64,000 bases of DNA. Source: Polyangiaceae bacterium (lineage in GTDB: Bacteria > Myxococcota_A > Polyangia > Polyangiales > Polyangiaceae). Position numbers and translations under genes: made by a program. Shown here one piece after another: positions 27,412-36,414 of this stretch. Position 1 is the stretch's first letter. The number at the start of each line of letters is the position of its first letter. Location: NCBI GenBank assembly GCA_015075635.1, contig JABTUA010000002.1, forward strand, positions 3,104,708 through 3,168,707, in the 5' to 3' direction. The notes under the pieces are model-generated. The model was not told where the DNA came from and did no database searches. It saw only the letters and a program-made list of their open reading frames with translations.

Positions 27412-30312
27412 TTAGACGGTCTGTCGTTTGGCCAGCGCCCGGAACGGTCCCTCGACGGCCATCAGCTCCTCGAACCGGCCGGTCTGCACGACGCGACCTT
27501 TGTCGAGGACGACGATCTTGTCTGCGTGGCGGATGGTGCTCAGGCGGTGGGCGATGACCACGCGCGTGACGCGCAGGCTCTCGAGGCTCTCGCTGACCAC
27601 GGCTTGAGTCACGTTGTCGAGGGCGCTGGTGGCCTCGTCGAAGAACAAGATGCGCGGCTGCGGAGCCAGCGCGCGCGCGATCAGCAGGCGCTGGCGCTGG
27701 CCGCCGGAGAGCGTGCCGCCGCCCTGTGAGATGACGGTGTGGATGCCCATGGGCATCGCCTCGATGTCCTTGTCGAGGGCCGCGGCGCGTGCAGCGCGCC
27801 AGGCGTCGTCCAGGCCGAGGCCCGTGCTCCCGACGATGTTCGTGAACATGTCGCCGGCCATGACCTTGCTGTTCTGCATGACTACGCCGATCTGCTTGCG
27901 GACGACGCGGACGTCGAGCCCGGGCAGCGCCTGGCCGTCGTAGTAAATGCCGCCCTCCGTCGGTGCTTCGAAGCCGAGGAGCAGGCGCAGCAGCGTGGAC
28001 TTGCCGGACCCCGACGGACCGACCAGGGCGACGAACTCGTCAGCACCGATCTGGAGGCTGACGTCCTCGAGGATCAGCGGACCTTTGGCCTCGTAGCGGA
28101 ACGAGACGTGGTTGACCTCGATGGCGCCCTTGAGCTCCGGCCGGACGCCTCCTCCTTGGCTCTCCGGACGCTGCGCCAGGATCGGCTTGGCCCGCTCGTA
28201 CATGGGGATGACCATGAGCGAGTGCAAGACGGCGTCGATCACGTGCAGCGTGGAACCCAGGAACATTCCGAACGCAGCGCTGAACGCCAGGAACTGTCCG
28301 GTGCTGACCTTCTGCTTCCCGCCGCTCGCCAGCAGCCAGTAGAGCACGATGCTGCACACGATCGGGAACACGCTCTGAAACACCGACATGCGCACGTTCA
28401 CCCACTCGGCGCCCAGGTCTTGGTCGCGGCGGCGCGCGAACAGGCGTGCCCAGACCGCGAATGCGCGGTTCTCCGCGGCGGTGACGCGGAGCTTCGAGAT
28501 GCCGCTGAAGAGCTGGAGCAAGAGGCCCTCGATCTTGCCGTCGACGGCCGCGACCTCGCGCTGGCGCCGGAGGGCGTAGCGCGTGGCGAGGGCTGCCGGC
28601 ACCGCCGCGACCAGGACGAGACCCGTCGCCGCCAGCGCCAGGTTCGTGTCGATCACGAACAGGAAACCGAGGTTCCAGATCGAGAACAGCCCGCTCATCA
28701 GCGCGGCCAGCGTCGTGCCCGCGAGGACGTCACGGATCTGGCCGATTCCGGCCGCACGCGAGGCGAGATCACCGGCCGAATACTCACGGAAGAAGGGCAG
28801 AGGAAGGCTCAGCAGGCGATCCCAGATCCCAGCTTCCAGGGTCACGTCCATGCGCGTCTGGGCGCGCACCAGGGCCAGACCCCGGGCGACGTCGAACAAG
28901 CCTTGCCCGAGGTAGATGCAGAGCAAGACCAGCGTCAGCTGCAGCAAGAGGCCGCGCTCTGCCCCGGGGATGAGCGTGTCGAAGACCTGCCCGGTGAGCA
29001 GCGGGATGAGCGTCGTCAGCGAGCCCAGCGCCATGCCGATCGCCGTCGTGTAGAGGATGTCGTTCCGGGCGCGGCGGCTCGAGAACAAGAGCACGTCGAG
29101 CGGCGTGATGGGGCGGTCGGGGAACGGGGCGTAGAACTGGTAGGACTGCGGGTGCAGGCGCTCCGTCAGCTCGTCGGTGACCGGCTGCGGAGCCTCGCTC
29201 CGCGGGTCGTCCATGACGTAGCCCGAGCGCACCGGGAAGAGCGCGACCGGGTGCAGCTCGGACTCCTCTCCCATCAAGAAGCCGAGCAGGGCCCCGGCGT
29301 CATGATGGAACCAGCCCTCGTCGAGCATGACTGGCCGCGTCCGAACGCCCGTGATCCGGGAGAGCGCGCCCTGCATGTGCGAGAGCGCGGCTCCCTTCGG
29401 CTTCGGGATCGGGGGCATCGGGATCTCGAGCCACAGGGCGATCTTCTTGCAGGCGATCTCGAAGGCTTCGCCGCGACCGAGCTCCGGGGCGAGGCGCTCC
29501 CCTCGGCCCACCAGCGCCAGCTGCCGGAGCGAGTCGGACACGAACTGCCCCTCGGCCTCTCGCGATGCCTGGTCGCGCTCCAGTCGCGCGCGCTCGAGCT
29601 CGATGCGCTGAGCGCCGAGGAAGCCGATGACGAATGCCTGGAACTCTCGCGCGAACCCGGCCGACGGGTCGCCCGCCACCAGGTCCGAGCTCCGCTGGGC
29701 GCGGGCTGCGCCCTCGCACGCGACCCATCGGGTCTCCGTCAGGGGCCACGCGAGCGGCGTGCTCGGTTCGATGGGAACGTCCACGCCGCCGTAGCGGCTG
29801 GGCGGGCTGTCGAGCTGGGCCCACACCAAGCCCGTCGCCGCGCGCAGGGGCGCCACGACCTCGCTCTGGGTCGAGCCGGGCGCGACGGCGTCGCAGCGGG
29901 TGGGGACGGGAGCCGACGGCAGCGTCGCTAGGAGGAGCTCGATGAACCCGTCGAACAGTCGCTCGACCAGGCTCTTCGCCCGAGGATCGCCGAACGCCTG
30001 GAAGAAGCGCGCGGACGGAATGCGGAGCACATGGCTCCCCGCAGCGCCCGAGAGCAACAGCACGGCAGGACCGGGCTCGGCGCCGGCGACCAGCTGACCG
30101 GTCGCACACAGCGCGACGTGCTCTCGGCGTCCGACGGCAGTGCCCCCCTCGTAGCCCACGCAGAACAGCTGGTGATGGGGGACCTGTGTGACGTACACGA
30201 AGGCCGGATCGACGAGCAGGAGCGGATCGTCCCCTTCTACCAGCACCTCGCTGGCGTCCGAGCCGAAGTGGGCCCTGAGCTCGGCGATCTCTTGCTGCGA
30301 GATTCCCATCAC
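27412..30312 (-). CDS. NHLM-type ABC transporter, permease/ATP-binding protein (no peptidase domain)
   Basis: A 966-residue exporter half. Residues 1-390 form a long N-terminal region without a C39 peptidase, as in the second ABC protein of NHLM bacteriocin export loci. Residues about 400-700 hold the six-helix membrane domain (TTAIGMALGSLTTLIPLL; VFPIVCSIVLYWLLASGG). The ATPase follows: Walker A GPSGSGKST, Q-loop VMQNSKVMAG, signature LSGGQRQR, Walker B ILFFDEAT and switch His in IAHRLS. It starts at GTG 30312 or ATG 30309, one base after the stop of the peptidase-ABC gene, and is the last gene of the operon. It probably pairs with that protein or with the HlyD adaptor to export the modified peptide. 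Confidence 0.9.
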   Translation of the reverse strand: MMGISQQEIAELRAHFGSDASEVLVEGDDPLLLVDPAFVYVTQVPHHQLFCVGYEGGTAVGRREHVALCATGQLVAGAEPGPAVLLLSGAAGSHVLRIPSARFFQAFGDPRAKSLVERLFDGFIELLLATLPSAPVPTRCDAVAPGSTQSEVVAPLRAATGLVWAQLDSPPSRYGGVDVPIEPSTPLAWPLTETRWVACEGAARAQRSSDLVAGDPSAGFAREFQAFVIGFLGAQRIELERARLERDQASREAEGQFVSDSLRQLALVGRGERLAPELGRGEAFEIACKKIALWLEIPMPPIPKPKGAALSHMQGALSRITGVRTRPVMLDEGWFHHDAGALLGFLMGEESELHPVALFPVRSGYVMDDPRSEAPQPVTDELTERLHPQSYQFYAPFPDRPITPLDVLLFSSRRARNDILYTTAIGMALGSLTTLIPLLTGQVFDTLIPGAERGLLLQLTLVLLCIYLGQGLFDVARGLALVRAQTRMDVTLEAGIWDRLLSLPLPFFREYSAGDLASRAAGIGQIRDVLAGTTLAALMSGLFSIWNLGFLFVIDTNLALAATGLVLVAAVPAALATRYALRRQREVAAVDGKIEGLLLQLFSGISKLRVTAAENRAFAVWARLFARRRDQDLGAEWVNVRMSVFQSVFPIVCSIVLYWLLASGGKQKVSTGQFLAFSAAFGMFLGSTLHVIDAVLHSLMVIPMYERAKPILAQRPESQGGGVRPELKGAIEVNHVSFRYEAKGPLILEDVSLQIGADEFVALVGPSGSGKSTLLRLLLGFEAPTEGGIYYDGQALPGLDVRVVRKQIGVVMQNSKVMAGDMFTNIVGSTGLGLDDAWRAARAAALDKDIEAMPMGIHTVISQGGGTLSGGQRQRLLIARALAPQPRILFFDEATSALDNVTQAVVSESLESLRVTRVVIAHRLSTIRHADKIVVLDKGRVVQTGRFEELMAVEGPFRALAKRQTV

Positions 30313-30313
30313 A

Positions 30314-32500
30314 TCAGCCCGTCGTGATCAGCTCCCGGTAGAGCCCACCCTGAGACAGGAGCTCTTCGTGAGCGCCGCGCTGCACGACGCGGCCGCGCTC
30401 GAGGACGATGATCTCGTCCGAGTCGCGAATGGTGCTCAATCGGTGCGCGATGATCAGGCAGCTGCAACCGCGGCGCCGGAGGTTCGCGTCGACCTTCTGC
30501 TCCGTCTCTGGATCGAGGGCGCTGGTGGCCTCGTCCAGCACGATCAGAGACGGCTGCCGGGCCAGGGCGCGGGCTATCTCCAGGCGCTGGCGCTGGCCTC
30601 CGCTGAAGTTGCCACCGCCCTCTTGCACGCGGGCGTCGTAGCCTCCGGGCAGCTTCGCGATGTCCTGGTGGATGCAGGCGTCCTTGGCGGCCTGCACCAC
30701 GTCCGCCTCTGGAATGGTGTCGTCCCAGAGCGTGAGGTTCTCGCGTACCGTCCCCTCGAACAGCGTGACCTCCTGATCGACGATGGCCACCGACGAGGTG
30801 ATGGTGGCGCGCGGCAGCGACTCGCGGGGCTCACCGTCGAAGGAGATCTCGCCCTGCCACGGTCGGTACAGGCCGCAGACGAGCTTGGCGACCGTCGACT
30901 TTCCACTGCCGCTGCCGCCGACCAGCGCGATGCGTTGGCCGGGGGCGATCTTCAGGTCGAGGTCCGTCACCAGGGGCGGCGAGAACGGCAAGTACCCGAA
31001 GGTCAGCTGCTTCAGCTCCAGCGCGCCGGTCAGGCGCTTGATTTCGGCGCTCTCCGTCTCAGGCTCGGTGAGCGCGTCGTCGGCGCCGTGCCCCAGCACG
31101 TCATCCAGGCGCTCCAGGTTGCCGCGCAGCTGCTGAAGCGCCGCTCCGACCTGCGACAGGCTCTCGACCGGGTGCACGAAGCTCGACATCAGTCCCTGGA
31201 AAGCGACGAGCATGCCGAGGCTCATGTGGCCGTCCATCACGCGCAGAGCACCGACACCGAGCACCAGCAGCGAGTTGAATCGCCCCAAGAGGTCGGTCGC
31301 GGTGACCAGCAGCTGGTCCCGCTGCGCGAGCTTCTGCTGCGCCGCCACCAGCTTGGCCTGGTACCCCGCCCATTGGCTGAAGAACTCCGACTCGGAGCCC
31401 GTGCCCTTGATGGTCTCGATCATCTGCAGGCCACCACTCGCGACGCCCGCCAGCTTGCCCGCGTGCTGCCCCACCTGGCGGCTGAGATCCGTCCGCATGC
31501 GCTCGGCGGCGCGCAGGAGTCCCAGGTGCGCGGCGACCGTGGCGAAGCCGATGAGCGTCAGCCACGGGTCGATGTACAGCATGAATCCGGCGTAGAAGAC
31601 CACCAGGAGGAGATCGAGGACGATGCCCGAGATTCGTCCCGAGAGCGTGTGCGCGACGGCGTCGTTGGCGCGCACCCTGTCCGCCAGATCGCCGGGAGAA
31701 CGCGCGGCGTAGAAGCCGACCGGAAGCCGGAGCGCGTGCCACAAGAAGGCCGACGCGGTCTTGACCCCGAGGCGGCTCACCAACTTCAGCAAGTAGACTC
31801 GCTGCAACGCCGTGAGCGCGGCGCTCAGGATCGCAGCGAGCACCATTGCCCCGAGCAGCCGAGGCAGCCAGCCGATCTGACCGCCGACGAGCACCTCGTC
31901 CACGAAGACCATGCCGAAGACCGGCACGACCATCCCGGGCATCACCAGGCACAGCCCGGCGAGCGCGACGAACGCCACGGCCGAGCGCGAGCCCTCGAGT
32001 CGTCGCCCGAGCATGCCCAACATCGAGGGCCGCCGCCCGGAGGGCTGGTAGTCGGGGCCGGGCTTGCACGCGAGCACCACTCCCGTGAAGGCACGGTTCA
32101 GCTCCTCCTCCGTGACGCTGGTCGGCCCTTGCGCCGGATCGTTCAGGTAGGCGCGCCCCTTGGAGAAGCCCTCGAGCACCAGGAAGTGGTTGAAGTTCCA
32201 GTGAATGATCAGCGGCAGCTGCATCGAGCGCAGCTCGTGGGGCTCCTTGCGAAACCCCTTCGCCTCGAGGTTGTACTTGCGCGCGGCCTTGAGGACGTTG
32301 CTGGCCTTGCTGCCGTCACGGGAGACTCCGCACTCCTCCCGCAGCTTCGAGAGTGGGACGAAGGTGCCGTAGTGCTCCAGCACGATCGCGAGGCTCGCCG
32401 CGCCGCATTCGGTGGCCTCCATCTGGAGGCGCGTGGGCGTGTGCACGCGCCGCTCCTCGGGAGCCTGGGGCGCGGGCTTCTGCTCTGCTGCTTCCGTCAC
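30314..32500 (-). CDS. Peptidase-containing ABC transporter (C39, NHLM type)
   Basis: A 728-residue PCAT. The N-terminal C39 peptidase has its catalytic Cys32 in ATECGAAS, its His in IIHWNFNHFLVL and its Asp in YLNDPAQG, so it should cut the precursor leader after the double glycine. The membrane domain spans about 170-450, and the ATPase has Walker A GGSGSGKST, signature FSGGQRQRLEIA, Walker B LIVLDEATSALD and H-loop IAHRLS. The start is GTG (32500), 4 bp after the HlyD stop. Peptidase and exporter in one chain, next to a Gly-Gly precursor, define the secretion step of this operon. Confidence 0.93.
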   Translation of the reverse strand: MTEAAEQKPAPQAPEERRVHTPTRLQMEATECGAASLAIVLEHYGTFVPLSKLREECGVSRDGSKASNVLKAARKYNLEAKGFRKEPHELRSMQLPLIIHWNFNHFLVLEGFSKGRAYLNDPAQGPTSVTEEELNRAFTGVVLACKPGPDYQPSGRRPSMLGMLGRRLEGSRSAVAFVALAGLCLVMPGMVVPVFGMVFVDEVLVGGQIGWLPRLLGAMVLAAILSAALTALQRVYLLKLVSRLGVKTASAFLWHALRLPVGFYAARSPGDLADRVRANDAVAHTLSGRISGIVLDLLLVVFYAGFMLYIDPWLTLIGFATVAAHLGLLRAAERMRTDLSRQVGQHAGKLAGVASGGLQMIETIKGTGSESEFFSQWAGYQAKLVAAQQKLAQRDQLLVTATDLLGRFNSLLVLGVGALRVMDGHMSLGMLVAFQGLMSSFVHPVESLSQVGAALQQLRGNLERLDDVLGHGADDALTEPETESAEIKRLTGALELKQLTFGYLPFSPPLVTDLDLKIAPGQRIALVGGSGSGKSTVAKLVCGLYRPWQGEISFDGEPRESLPRATITSSVAIVDQEVTLFEGTVRENLTLWDDTIPEADVVQAAKDACIHQDIAKLPGGYDARVQEGGGNFSGGQRQRLEIARALARQPSLIVLDEATSALDPETEQKVDANLRRRGCSCLIIAHRLSTIRDSDEIIVLERGRVVQRGAHEELLSQGGLYRELITTG

Positions 32501-32504
32501 GAGA

Positions 32505-33482
32505 TCAACCGCCGGAGTCGAGCGCGGGGAATACCAGCGCTATCGGCCGTTGAGACCGGGTGATGACGGCGCCCGTGCAGCGGGTGCCGCTGGTCAGGAT
32601 CACGTCCGGGCCCTTGCCGCTCGACCAGCGATACCCGCTGGGAGTGTTCCTGTCGGCCGTCAACTCGGCGCGCACCGCGATGGGGGCGCCGCCTGCTTCC
32701 TGGATGAACGAGTCCACCAGCTGCTCGTTTCGCAGGGCGCCGAGCATCCCGAGGCGCGTTGAAGGGAAGTCCTCCACCGCGCGCACGCGCCCGAACAGCA
32801 CGCCGTAGCGCTCCTTGCGCACCACGGAGGGCACCAGCTCGATCTGCATCCCTGGCTTCAGCAGCTTGCCTTGGTGGGAATCGAAGTAGAGCAGCGCCTC
32901 CAGGCCTTGGCGCCCTCCCGTCTCCTCCAGGGCGACGATGGGCGTTCCCGCCGAGACCTTGCTCCCGACGGTTGCGCGCAGCTCGACCACGCGCCCGTCC
33001 ATGTTGCTGACGACCTTGCCATTGTCCTCGAACTGGCGACGCATCCGCTTGAGATCGCCCTCCAGCCGCTCGCGGTACCGGCTCTGCATCTCGGCGGCGG
33101 CGCCCGCGTCCGGAGCGACCAGACCGTCGAGGCGAGACTGCGTGCTCTCGATTTGCTCTTTCAACGCCGGCTGGTCGATGCGGGCGATGACCTGCCCCTT
33201 CTTCACGTCGGTACCGGCCTGGATCTCCAGCGACGCGATCTGTCCTTCACCCGGCGCCGTCAGCTCGGTTATCCCGGCCCCCGACAGCAAGATCCCGCTC
33301 GCGGAGACCTTGGTCTGGATCGTGCCGAGCACTCCCCAGACCAGCGCTGCGCCGATGATCACGGCGCAACCGACGAGCGCGAGCCAGCCCTTGGGGTCGG
33401 TCACCCGCATCAGCGTGTCGAGCTGCTCCGGCGACTTGAGCCGCTCCAGCGCGGCCTTGCGGAAGATCTTGTTCGAGGCCAT
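32505..33482 (-). CDS. HlyD-family periplasmic adaptor (NHLM secretion protein)
   Basis: A 325-residue membrane-fusion protein: a short cytoplasmic N-terminus (FRKAALERLKSPEQL), one membrane helix (WLALVGCAVIIGAALVWGVLG), then the lipoyl/barrel-sandwich strands ELTAPGEGQIASLEIQAGTDVKKGQVIARID, a coiled coil (about 145-195) and the return lipoyl half VVSNMDGRVVELRATVGSKVSAGTPI. It would bridge the two ABC proteins to the outer envelope. The ATG at 33482 overlaps the stop of the cNMP-binding gene (TGATG), so the two are translationally coupled. Confidence 0.9.
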   Translation of the reverse strand: MASNKIFRKAALERLKSPEQLDTLMRVTDPKGWLALVGCAVIIGAALVWGVLGTIQTKVSASGILLSGAGITELTAPGEGQIASLEIQAGTDVKKGQVIARIDQPALKEQIESTQSRLDGLVAPDAGAAAEMQSRYRERLEGDLKRMRRQFEDNGKVVSNMDGRVVELRATVGSKVSAGTPIVALEETGGRQGLEALLYFDSHQGKLLKPGMQIELVPSVVRKERYGVLFGRVRAVEDFPSTRLGMLGALRNEQLVDSFIQEAGGAPIAVRAELTADRNTPSGYRWSSGKGPDVILTSGTRCTGAVITRSQRPIALVFPALDSGG

Positions 33483-33982
33483 CAAGCGTCCAGGAGCGAA
33501 CGGCTGAGCGCGTTGAAGCGAGCACCGGCGCGGTCGACGTTGTCGAGCACGCTGTCGTCGAGCTCGTCGTCGTAGTCCGTGTCCGTCGCCTTGCGCAGGC
33601 GGTCCGAGAGGAAGGTCGCGACCGCCTTGTAGAAGCGCGCGGCGAACGCATTGTTCTCGGTCAGGGCCTGGCCGAGCTTCTCGGTGGGGATGGCGCACAC
33701 CACGACGTCGGTCAGAGCGGTCACGGTGGCGCTCGGGGGCCTGGCGTCGACGAAGGACATCTCACCCACGATTTCTCCGCCGCCCAGGCGTGCGATCTCG
33801 CGACGCGGCTTGCCTTGGGTCACCACGAGCTCGCCGTCGATCACGATGTAGAAGGTCTCCACGGCGACCCCTTCGGTGATCAGCACGCTCGCCTTCGGCA
33901 GGCGCTTCCGCCGCCCGGTCTTCGCGAGCCAGTCGACGTCGGTGTCCGAGAGCTGCCCGAAGATGAAAAGCACTTTGCGCAT
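33482..33982 (-). CDS. Cyclic nucleotide-binding domain protein
   Basis: A 166-residue protein that is almost entirely one cNMP-binding domain: VLITEGVAVETFYIVIDGELVV and the phosphate-cassette region GGGEIVGEMSFVDARPPSATVTAL. The cassette has GE...S but lacks the usual Arg of true cAMP binders exactly at the expected place (PPSATV rather than RxA(S/T)), so nucleotide binding is uncertain. No DNA-binding domain follows. In NHLM loci such domains are often fused to the ABC protein; here one is a separate chain inserted between the radical SAM and HlyD genes, perhaps a regulatory subunit of the exporter. Confidence 0.85.
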   Translation of the reverse strand: MRKVLFIFGQLSDTDVDWLAKTGRRKRLPKASVLITEGVAVETFYIVIDGELVVTQGKPRREIARLGGGEIVGEMSFVDARPPSATVTALTDVVVCAIPTEKLGQALTENNAFAARFYKAVATFLSDRLRKATDTDYDDELDDSVLDNVDRAGARFNALSRSLLDA

Positions 33983-34000
33983 GTGACCCCTATTCCTCCG

Positions 34001-35149
34001 TCAGGTTCGCTTGGGCAGCAACGTCTCGGCGGCCGATCGGTCCTGGCCCCGCATCTTCTCCATCAGCACGTCATACAGCCGGCGCCGCGTGTTGAGGCAA
34101 CCGACGGTCTCGGTCGCGTTCATGGTTCCGAGCTCGGAGAACTTGTTGGCGGGGAAGCCGCCCCCGCAGAAGCTGTAGTAGCTGCACTGCGCCTTGCAGG
34201 CGTCCACCCCTTCGAGGAAGTCTCGGACGTAGGGCGTGCGCTTCGCGCGTTTCACCAGGTCGTCGAGGCTCTCGGTCAGGATGTTCCCGACCTCGAAGCG
34301 CCCGTATCTTCCGGCGTCGGTCTGGAGGATCTCGGTCGAGAGAAAGACGACCTCTCCGTCGTAGCCGATGGTCGGGAGCAGGTTGGTCCGGTAGGTCGGC
34401 TGCTCGTCCGCCGGCGGCGGGACGCCAAGGACTGCGTCCCACCAGGCGGCGAACAGCCTGAACTCCCGGATCTCGATCACCGGGTTCTTGGCAAACGCCT
34501 CGTACAGGTCCGACCAGAACGCCGCGACCCGAGGGTCCTCGAGCATCGGCCGCCCCAGGTTGATGCCCGAGCGCTCCTCGATGTTGACCCCGAGGCGGAT
34601 GCAGCCGAGCCCGGCGAAGAACTCGTACAGGTCGCGGGCCTGCCCGAGCGTCTCTTCGGTCACGACCAGGAGCACGACGAGGTCGCACTTCACCTCGCGC
34701 AGGCGCTCGATGCCGCGGAGCACCTTCTCGAACGACGGCCGGCCGGCCCAGTCCAGCCGATGACGGTTCAGGTCCCGCGGCCCGTCCAAGCTGATGGCGA
34801 TCTCCCAGCGGCGCTCGTCGAAGAACTCGCACCACGCCGCGTCGATCAGGGTCGCGTTCGTCTGCAGCCGATGGGCGATCTGTCGCTCGGCCTCCAGGCC
34901 CAGGAAGGGCTCGCACAGCGCCCGCATGTGCGCGAGGCCCACCGCCAGAGGCTCACCCGAGTGCCAGAGCAGGTAGATGGGGTTCTGGTGCTTGGGCAGC
35001 GCCCAGAGCGACTCCGCCAGTCGTTCGGTCACCCGGGGTGACATGCGACGATCTTCGTCGCGGTGCGGAACGTAACAGTACGAGCAGTTCAGATTGCAGA
35101 GTGAGGTGGGCTGCAGCACCACCTGGTCGAACAAGAACCGGGTCGCCAT
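34001..35149 (-). CDS. Radical SAM/SPASM peptide maturase
   Basis: A 382-residue maturase. The SAM-cluster motif is CNLNCSYC with C18, C22 and C25, preceded by VVLQPTSL. Other radical SAM blocks are LLWHSGEP, ISLDGPRDLNRHR, and the C-terminal SPASM-like cluster region CKAQCSYYSFCGGGFPANKF plus a late Cys in ETVGCLN. The N-terminal signature VVLQPTSLCNLNCSYCYVP is that of maturases such as GrrM/OscB, several of which make carbon-carbon or carbon-nitrogen crosslinks (cyclophanes) on precursor peptides. It is directly between the HExxH gene (10-bp gap) and the cNMP-binding gene. The precursor core offers only His53 and Phe58 as aromatic targets, so the exact product is open. Confidence 0.92.
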   Translation of the reverse strand: MATRFLFDQVVLQPTSLCNLNCSYCYVPHRDEDRRMSPRVTERLAESLWALPKHQNPIYLLWHSGEPLAVGLAHMRALCEPFLGLEAERQIAHRLQTNATLIDAAWCEFFDERRWEIAISLDGPRDLNRHRLDWAGRPSFEKVLRGIERLREVKCDLVVLLVVTEETLGQARDLYEFFAGLGCIRLGVNIEERSGINLGRPMLEDPRVAAFWSDLYEAFAKNPVIEIREFRLFAAWWDAVLGVPPPADEQPTYRTNLLPTIGYDGEVVFLSTEILQTDAGRYGRFEVGNILTESLDDLVKRAKRTPYVRDFLEGVDACKAQCSYYSFCGGGFPANKFSELGTMNATETVGCLNTRRRLYDVLMEKMRGQDRSAAETLLPKRT

Positions 35150-35159
35150 GGTCCGGGCA

Positions 35160-36338
35160 TCAGGAAAACGCGCGCCGCAGGTGCTCGGCGACCGGCTGCC
35201 ACAGGTCCCGCCCCAACGGGGTGAGCGCGGTGCTCTTGGCGAGGATGTCTTCGACCGGCGCCAGCGTCTTCCGCACCAGCTCGGCGCGCGCGGCGGCGTA
35301 GGGATCGGCGATGCCGGCGAGCTCGCAGGTGCGGGAGACGAGGGCCTCGTTTGCGAAGGCGTGGTAGGTGAGCAAGATCGTCGTCAGGTTGCGCTCGAGG
35401 CGGACGAACGGCGAATAGTAGAGGTTCTGATCGGAGCCGTCGTCGACGGGCCCCGCGCCGCGCAGCAGGAAGTAGTGCTGGTGCGCGGTCTCGTGGCCCA
35501 GGTTCGCCGCCAGCCCCACCGGCTCGCGCGCGAACGGCAGCTTCACGACCCCGGGATTGTCACGCAGACTCCCGCCGCCGATGTACTTGCCCGGCTCCGC
35601 CTGCACGGGCACCAGGTTCCTGAGCAGCCGGTTCACGTAGGGCACGTAGACGGGGGCGTATCGCCCCAGGACGTCGAACGCCGCGCCGTAGCCTCGCCAA
35701 ACGGCCTCACGCGTCGCCTCGTCCACTACCAGCGGGTGCTCCATGTTCTCCTTGCCCTCCGGCGTGTCGGGCAAGAGCACGTTCAGCTGACGCGAGCCGG
35801 TGTCGAAGCGAGGGATGAGAGCAGCACCATCTGCATTCCACTCGCCGTCCGCGGCTCGCTCGAGGTGGACCACGCGGCGGGTCGAGCCCAGCGTCAGGGC
35901 GACGTCGGCCCCGTCGCGCTCGGCGTGCAGCTCCAGACCGTCACACGCCGGGAGAAGCCAGCGTCCCCAGCGAAACTGCGCGGGCGTCTCCAGCGAGAGC
36001 TTCCAGTCCGCGGACATGCCCATCTCGGAGAGGCGCAGGCCGATGCGCGCTCCTGCGGTGAGCACCTCGGCGTCCGCCATCTGCTGAGCCAGCACCTCGC
36101 GCATCTTGCCGAACGAGACGTGCCAGACCGTCTCGAACCCGACGTCGGAGTCGAACCAGCGGCGGCACACGTCCACCAGGCCGCCGCTGCCGCGCTCCTC
36201 CAGGAGCGCCGCGTGGCGATCGACGTAGGTGCGCAGCGCACGGCGGTAGTGCCGGATGGCGATGCGTCGAAGCAGCTCCTCGTCGAGCTGTTCGTGCGGA
36301 CAGGAGAACCCCCGGTAGCTGACGGGTGCGTCTGACAA
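35160..36338 (-). CDS. HExxH-motif RiPP modification enzyme (putative peptide hydroxylase), copy 1
   Basis: A 392-residue protein whose central motif is HETAH at 282-286, followed by QHYF, with downstream YYSPFVRLERN and ILLTYHAFANEAL. It belongs to the HEXXH-containing peptide-modification proteins found beside radical SAM maturases, some of which are alpha-ketoglutarate-dependent peptide beta-hydroxylases rather than proteases; that function is inferred from family and context only. N-terminal residues GFSCPHEQLDEELL parallel copy 2 (GFACPQEPFDDAYL). The start is a TTG at 36338, supported by a GAGGA ribosome binding site 10 nt ahead and alignment of the N-terminus with copy 2. It lies 77 bp downstream of the precursor gene. 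Confidence 0.85.
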   Translation of the reverse strand: MSDAPVSYRGFSCPHEQLDEELLRRIAIRHYRRALRTYVDRHAALLEERGSGGLVDVCRRWFDSDVGFETVWHVSFGKMREVLAQQMADAEVLTAGARIGLRLSEMGMSADWKLSLETPAQFRWGRWLLPACDGLELHAERDGADVALTLGSTRRVVHLERAADGEWNADGAALIPRFDTGSRQLNVLLPDTPEGKENMEHPLVVDEATREAVWRGYGAAFDVLGRYAPVYVPYVNRLLRNLVPVQAEPGKYIGGGSLRDNPGVVKLPFAREPVGLAANLGHETAHQHYFLLRGAGPVDDGSDQNLYYSPFVRLERNLTTILLTYHAFANEALVSRTCELAGIADPYAAARAELVRKTLAPVEDILAKSTALTPLGRDLWQPVAEHLRRAFS

Positions 36339-36363
36339 GGAGCCGTTCCTCGCGACCCGAGCC

Positions 36364-36394
36364 GTTGTCCCGCCCGCCGACCGAACGGGACAAC
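36364..36394 (-). terminator. Hairpin between precursor and HExxH copy 1
   Basis: A perfect 9-bp stem, GTTGTCCCG at 36364-36372 and CGGGACAAC at 36386-36394, with a 13-nt loop, in the 76-bp gap right after the precursor stop. No run of T follows on the transcribed strand, so it is more likely a partial terminator or a 3' stabilising/processing hairpin that keeps precursor mRNA more abundant than the enzyme mRNA. This arrangement is common in peptide operons. Confidence 0.6.
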
Positions 36395-36414
36395 AGCAAG
36401 AGGGCCGTCTTCCT

